The position numbers were made by a program, and so were the translations under genes. Under the pieces are notes generated by a model. The model made no database searches. It was given only the letters and a program-made list of their open reading frames with translations, and was not told where the DNA came from. A stretch of 64,000 nt of DNA from Pseudofrankia coriaricola (GTDB lineage: Bacteria; Actinomycetota; Actinomycetes; Frankiales; Frankiaceae). The stretch spans positions 1 through 64,000 of the forward strand of contig NZ_MBLO01000069.1 of NCBI RefSeq assembly GCF_001854805.1, given 5' to 3'. Every line of letters starts with the position of its first letter. Position 1 is the first letter of the stretch. This document shows, in pieces, positions 60,762-64,000 of the stretch.

Positions 60762-61035
60762 GACCGCCTCCGCAAGCCAGCATATTTGAACTCAGTCGAG
60801 ATATTGATTAGGTGGTGATCGCACAATCCCGCCTAGGCGTGCGGACAGGGCTGAAGACCATGTCCCGATCGGGGACGGTCTGGCTCGGAGCGCCAGCCCG
60901 CGCTCATGGGCTCGACGCCGCCGGCCGCGGGACGGCGCGCCACCGCATCGCCGGAGAGGCGGTCGATCCAGATGCCGCGATCATTCCCTATCGTTACTCA
61001 AACAACCCTCGACGAGGTCATGTTAAGGTGCGTTT

Positions 61036-61458
61036 GTGGAACGTCTCTACTCGGTGGATCGGGTCGCCGACCTGCTGGGCCTCCATGTGCGGACCGTGCG
61101 CGGCTACGTGCGTGACGGACGGCTGAAGGCGGTGCGGATCGGCAAGCAGTACCGGATCGCGCACGAGGACCTCGAGGTCTTCACCGGCCGTTCGGTGTCG
61201 ACACCCACCCCGGAGACGGCCGCGCGCCAGCGGCACGTCGAGGTGTCGAGCATCGTCGAGGTCGAGGCGATCAGCGTCGACACGGCGAGCCGGGTGAGCA
61301 CCCTGCTCACGGGCGTCGCGGTGCATCGGGGAGACGCGCCCGTACGGATCGAAACGGTCTACGACGAGGAGCGGGCTCGCATGAAGATCGTCGTTCTGGC
61401 TGACATCGACGACACCGTGCGGCTGCTCGAGTACGTCAAGGCGGTACTCGAGTCATGA
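61036..61458 (+). CDS. Excisionase/MerR-type HTH regulator with C-terminal ligand-like domain
   Basis: The 140-aa protein has an HTH_17-type DNA-binding domain at residues 1-50 (YSVDRVADLLGLHVRTVRGY, then GKQYRIAHEDLEVF). Residues 60-140 look like an alpha/beta ligand-binding fold (VEVEAISVDTASRVSTLLTG; RMKIVVLADIDDTVRLLEYV). It starts at GTG 61036. The YqeY-like gene downstream may be a target or partner. Confidence 0.8.
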   Translation: MERLYSVDRVADLLGLHVRTVRGYVRDGRLKAVRIGKQYRIAHEDLEVFTGRSVSTPTPETAARQRHVEVSSIVEVEAISVDTASRVSTLLTGVAVHRGDAPVRIETVYDEERARMKIVVLADIDDTVRLLEYVKAVLES

Positions 61459-61592
61459 GCGCCACCTACAAGGCCGGCGACGTCGGTCGGTTTTCGTTGT
61501 CCACTCGCACGCATCGCGAGTAGGCGTTCACTGGGCTGGCCACCTGTGGACGTGTCTTCTCCAGAGAATTCGGTACCTCGAGAGGGAGAGAT

Positions 61593-61967
61593 ATGCCCGC
61601 GCACGATGGACGGCTGATGAGAGCAGCGCTCCGTGAAGATCTCGTCACCGCGATGAAGGCACGGAATCGCGATGCCGTCACCGCGCTTCGCACGGCCATC
61701 GCCGCCATCGACAACGCGGAGGCGGTGGACGCGCCCGGTCACGGCCAGCCGTGGGCCGGTGAGCACGTCGCGGGCGCGCGGGCGGGAGTCGGCGCGACCG
61801 AAGCGGAACGTCGTGACCTGACCGCGGGCATCGTGATCGCCATTCTGCGCGCGCAGGTCGGCGAACGTATCACCGAGGCCGAGCGTTACGAGGCACACGG
61901 ACAAACGGATGCGGCCGACCGGCTCCGCCGGGAGGCAAAAACGCTCATGAAGTACGTGCGGGAATAG
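61593..61967 (+). CDS. GatB/YqeY-domain protein
   Basis: The 124-aa protein matches the YqeY group: LREDLVTAMKARNRDAVTAL at the start and ITEAERYEAHGQTDAADRLR, then ETLMKYV-like ending. The domain is related to the tail of the tRNA amidotransferase GatB; function of stand-alone members is unclear. GAGAGGGAGAG at 61579-61589 precedes the ATG. Confidence 0.8.
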   Translation: MPAHDGRLMRAALREDLVTAMKARNRDAVTALRTAIAAIDNAEAVDAPGHGQPWAGEHVAGARAGVGATEAERRDLTAGIVIAILRAQVGERITEAERYEAHGQTDAADRLRREAKTLMKYVRE

Positions 61968-62009
61968 CGGAAGCGTCGAGCACCCGGCCCGGCCGCCAGG
62001 TGCGGGGAC

Positions 62010-62957
62010 TCACCCGACGCGGACGACGCTCTTGCCGCGGGTGGCACCCCCCGCCAGGTTCGCGATCGCGGTCTCGACGTCGCCCAGTTCGTATTCCGCG
62101 GTGATGTCGATGCGCACCGCCCCGTCGGCGACCAGGCTCATGGCGCGGGTGGCGCTGTCGGCCAGCTTCTTCGGGCTGGTCTGGCTGGCCAGGTTGCTGT
62201 TGTACGTCATCAGCGACTGCCCCCGGGTCAGCAGGTCGTTGGTCGAGACGGTGACCGGTTCGAAGGTGGCGATGTTGCCGTAGGCCACGATCCGGCCGTG
62301 CGGGGCCAGCCGCTCCAGGTTCGCGAGGCGGGTGGGGCCGCCGATCGGATCCAGGATGGCGTCGAACGTCTCCCCGTCCAGGGCGTCGGGGAACTCGTCA
62401 CGCACCAGCACCTGGTGGTAGCCGAACTGGTGGGCGTAGTCGACCTGGTCGGCGTTGCCGACCACCCCGACGATGCGGGCCGCGCCCGCCGCGGTGGCGA
62501 ACTGCGCGGCCTGCGACCCGACTCCGCCGGCGGCGGCATGGATCAGCACACTGTCCCCGGGCTGAACGGCGGTGACGGAGTTGATCAGGTCGTAGGCGGT
62601 CGGCGTGACCCATCCGAACCCGGCCGCCGCACGTGGGTCGACTCGGTCGGCGTTGATCGCCAGCACCGCGGGCGCGGTCACGACCTCGGCGAAGCCACCG
62701 CCGCCGATCAGCGCGGCGACCTGTTCGCCCAAGCGGGCGTCCGCCACGCCCTCCCCCACCGCGACGATCTCGCCTGCCGCCTCGAAACCCGGCACGAACG
62801 GGCGTTCGACGGGGAAATGACCCGCGCGCACGAGTACATCGCCGTACTGCACTCCCGCATAGGCGACCCGGATCGCGACCTCGCCCGCGCCAGGCACAGG
62901 TTCGGCCACCTCGACGACCCGGAAGCAATCATCGACGCCCAGAACGACGGCCTTCAT
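62010..62957 (-). CDS. Zinc-type alcohol dehydrogenase/quinone oxidoreductase-like protein
   Basis: The 315-aa MDR-superfamily enzyme has an N-terminal GroES-like domain (GEVAIRVAYAGVQYGDVLVR) and a nucleotide-binding motif AAAGGVGSQAAQ. It lacks the structural and catalytic zinc cysteines, as quinone-oxidoreductase types do. ATG 62957 is favoured as it begins MKAVVL, the family start; GTG/TTG codons upstream lie in the operator region. It is divergent from a MarR gene that probably controls it. Confidence 0.88.
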   Translation of the reverse strand: MKAVVLGVDDCFRVVEVAEPVPGAGEVAIRVAYAGVQYGDVLVRAGHFPVERPFVPGFEAAGEIVAVGEGVADARLGEQVAALIGGGGFAEVVTAPAVLAINADRVDPRAAAGFGWVTPTAYDLINSVTAVQPGDSVLIHAAAGGVGSQAAQFATAAGAARIVGVVGNADQVDYAHQFGYHQVLVRDEFPDALDGETFDAILDPIGGPTRLANLERLAPHGRIVAYGNIATFEPVTVSTNDLLTRGQSLMTYNSNLASQTSPKKLADSATRAMSLVADGAVRIDITAEYELGDVETAIANLAGGATRGKSVVRVG

Positions 62958-62978
62958 CACATCAAGCCCCTGTCTCAA

Positions 62979-63024
62979 CTCAGTATCCTGACACTTGGAA
63001 CCCAATCTGTATCAGATACCTGAG
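62979..63024. promoter_or_regulatory. Candidate MarR operators
   Basis: Related inverted half-sites, CTCAGTATCCTGA (62979-62991) and TCAGATACCTGAG (63012-63024), face each other in the divergent gap. The second overlaps a perfect palindrome, GTATCAGATAC (63009-63019). These are likely sites of the adjacent MarR protein. Confidence 0.6.
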
Positions 63025-63044
63025 TCAACTAAGAGGTCTGTGAC

Positions 63045-63506
63045 ATGGCCGACGTACCGGTCGAGGAATATCTGTGCACCCGCATCCGGCGCGCCGAGCA
63101 GGCCCTGATCGGCCACCACGAAGCGGTGCTCCGCGGCTACGGGCTGACCATGCCCCAGTACACGGTGCTGCTGGCCCTCTCCCGCGAGGAGGCCATGTCC
63201 GGAGCACAGTTGGCCCGCGCGTGCGGGGTGACCCAGCAGAGCATGGCCAGCGTGCTGACCGGCCTCCAGAACAAGGGGCTCCTCGACCGCCGGCCGTCGC
63301 CCGTGCACGCGAAGGTCCTCATCGCGACCCTCACCGACGCCGGCCACGACATCCTCGACCGCGCCTACCAGGAGGTGATCGTGCTGGAACGCGCCCTCAC
63401 CGACCGGTTCACCCCGGCGGAACACCGGCAGTTCTGCGACCTTCTCGACCGCGCCACCGCCACCCTCGTCGAGCAGACCCCCGAGCGCGGCGGAAGAACC
63501 CAGTAG
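63045..63506 (+). CDS. MarR-family transcriptional regulator
   Basis: The 153-aa winged-helix protein has the MarR layout: dimer helix, HTH (MSGAQLARACGVTQQSMASV), wing (DRRPSPVHAKVLIATLTDAG) and C-terminal dimer helices. AAGAGG at 63031-63036 precedes ATG 63045. It should repress itself and the divergent quinone oxidoreductase gene, being released by a phenolic or oxidant signal; inducer unknown. Confidence 0.9.
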   Translation: MADVPVEEYLCTRIRRAEQALIGHHEAVLRGYGLTMPQYTVLLALSREEAMSGAQLARACGVTQQSMASVLTGLQNKGLLDRRPSPVHAKVLIATLTDAGHDILDRAYQEVIVLERALTDRFTPAEHRQFCDLLDRATATLVEQTPERGGRTQ

Positions 63507-63528
63507 ATCGGACCGCCTCTCGGCTCGG

Positions 63529-63558
63529 CCGTGGCTACTCCAGCCGTGGCTACTCCAG
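63529..63558. repeat. 15-bp tandem duplication at the Fic gene end
   Basis: CCGTGGCTACTCCAG occurs twice head to tail at 63529-63543 and 63544-63558, spanning the stop codon of the Fic gene. Confidence 0.85.
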
Positions 63559-64000
63559 CCGAGGCTCGATGGCCGGAGCGAGGAGTCTGATCAGCGCGTG
63601 CGGCCTGGAGGTCCTGAGGTACTCCCCACAGGCTTTGTCGTTCGCGCGTCGTTCCAGCGACTGCCAGGCGACTGTCCAGCCAGCGTGCGCGGCGAGCTGG
63701 CGCAGGAACGCGCGCTGGGTCCGCCCGTTGCCCTCCCGGAACGGGTGGATGGCGTTCAGCTCGCCGTAGAGCGAGGCGAAGGACATGACGAAACCGTCCC
63801 ACTCCAGCGGGACCAGGAACCTGCGCACGGCCAGCTTGGCGAACAGCTGGTCGAGCCGCTCGGGGACGAGCTGCGCGTCGCAGAACGACACGTCGCCCTT
63901 CGAGATGTTGCCCGTGCGTAGCTGACCCGCCCAGTCGTAGACGTCGCGGAACAGCAGGCGGTGGAACCTCAGCAGATGCGCCGTGTCGTACGCGCCGGGA
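63550..64000 (-). CDS. Fic/DOC-family protein, partial at window edge
   Basis: The visible 149 codons contain the Fic signature HPFREGNGRTQR with catalytic His and the ATP-contacting GNGR loop, preceded by YDWAGQLRTGNISKGD and FCDAQLVPERLDQLFAKL. Fic enzymes AMPylate target proteins and in bacteria often form toxin-antitoxin pairs; the inhibitory (S/T)xxxE(G/N) helix is not in the visible part. The frame stays open to base 64000, so the start lies beyond the window. Confidence 0.9.
   Translation of the reverse strand, partial: PGAYDTAHLLRFHRLLFRDVYDWAGQLRTGNISKGDVSFCDAQLVPERLDQLFAKLAVRRFLVPLEWDGFVMSFASLYGELNAIHPFREGNGRTQRAFLRQLAAHAGWTVAWQSLERRANDKACGEYLRTSRPHALIRLLAPAIEPRLE

Noticed and set aside
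1-64000. tRNA, rRNA or CRISPR loci
   Set aside because: No cloverleaf, rRNA segment or regular repeat-spacer array was recognised by eye.

Overview
The window is very GC-rich, has many GTG starts and strong purine-rich ribosome sites, and carries WXG100/type VII secretion genes, a gluABCD-type operon, an ECF sigma factor and IS256/IS630 elements. This fits a filamentous actinobacterium, most likely a Frankia relative. That placement is inference; no database search or alignment software was used, and all comparisons were made by eye.

Layout. (1) 0.3-7.3 kb, + strand: a glutamate-type amino-acid ABC importer (ATPase, lipoprotein, two permeases), an OmpR-type response regulator, a TAXI-type binding protein and an Ala-rich coiled-coil membrane protein closed by a strong terminator. 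(2) 7.6-9.9 kb, - strand: an ECF sigma factor followed by a membrane histidine kinase. (3) 10.1-45.0 kb: a large, unusual type VII secretion (T7SS) island. It holds a beta-helix/AAA+ (EccA/CbbX-like) protein, two adjacent paralogous giant proteins (2955 and about 3877 aa) with a T7SS-type N-terminus, a divergent operon of one WXG/LXG-like protein and two WXG100-size proteins, and an FHA-containing EccC/EssC ATPase translationally coupled to a membrane protein. A NmrA-like reductase/TetR pair sits inside the island. No EccB, EccD or mycosin was seen. (4) 45.6-47.1 kb: an epimerase and a SRPBCC protein. (5) 47.59-49.59 kb: an IS256-family element whose inverted repeats enclose both the transposase and an overlapping shikimate-kinase-like gene; it cuts a small lipoprotein reading frame. 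(6) 50.7-57.3 kb: small, mostly unknown genes on both strands separated by at least seven copies, all in + orientation, of a degenerate 100-150 bp repeat. (7) 57.4-60 kb: a protein-kinase chimera, an IS630 remnant, a 31-bp inverted repeat and a coupled pair of small unknown genes. (8) 60-64 kb: an SDR oxidoreductase, an HTH regulator, a YqeY-like protein, a MarR regulator divergent from a quinone-oxidoreductase-like gene, and a Fic protein running off the right end.

How the parts may work together. In the T7SS island the WXG proteins, the giants and the EccC ATPase look like substrates and motor of one secretion pathway. The two giants share the N-terminal targeting region, repeat-rich body, hydrophobic C-terminal domain, Pro/Thr/Ser tail and a conserved last 15 residues. 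Their upstream DNA is related and shares a 12-bp motif with the region upstream of the divergent WXG operon, which suggests common regulation. The strongest candidates for something undescribed are this giant-protein T7SS island, the IS256 element with a passenger kinase, and the repeat-separated gene array at 50.7-57.3 kb.
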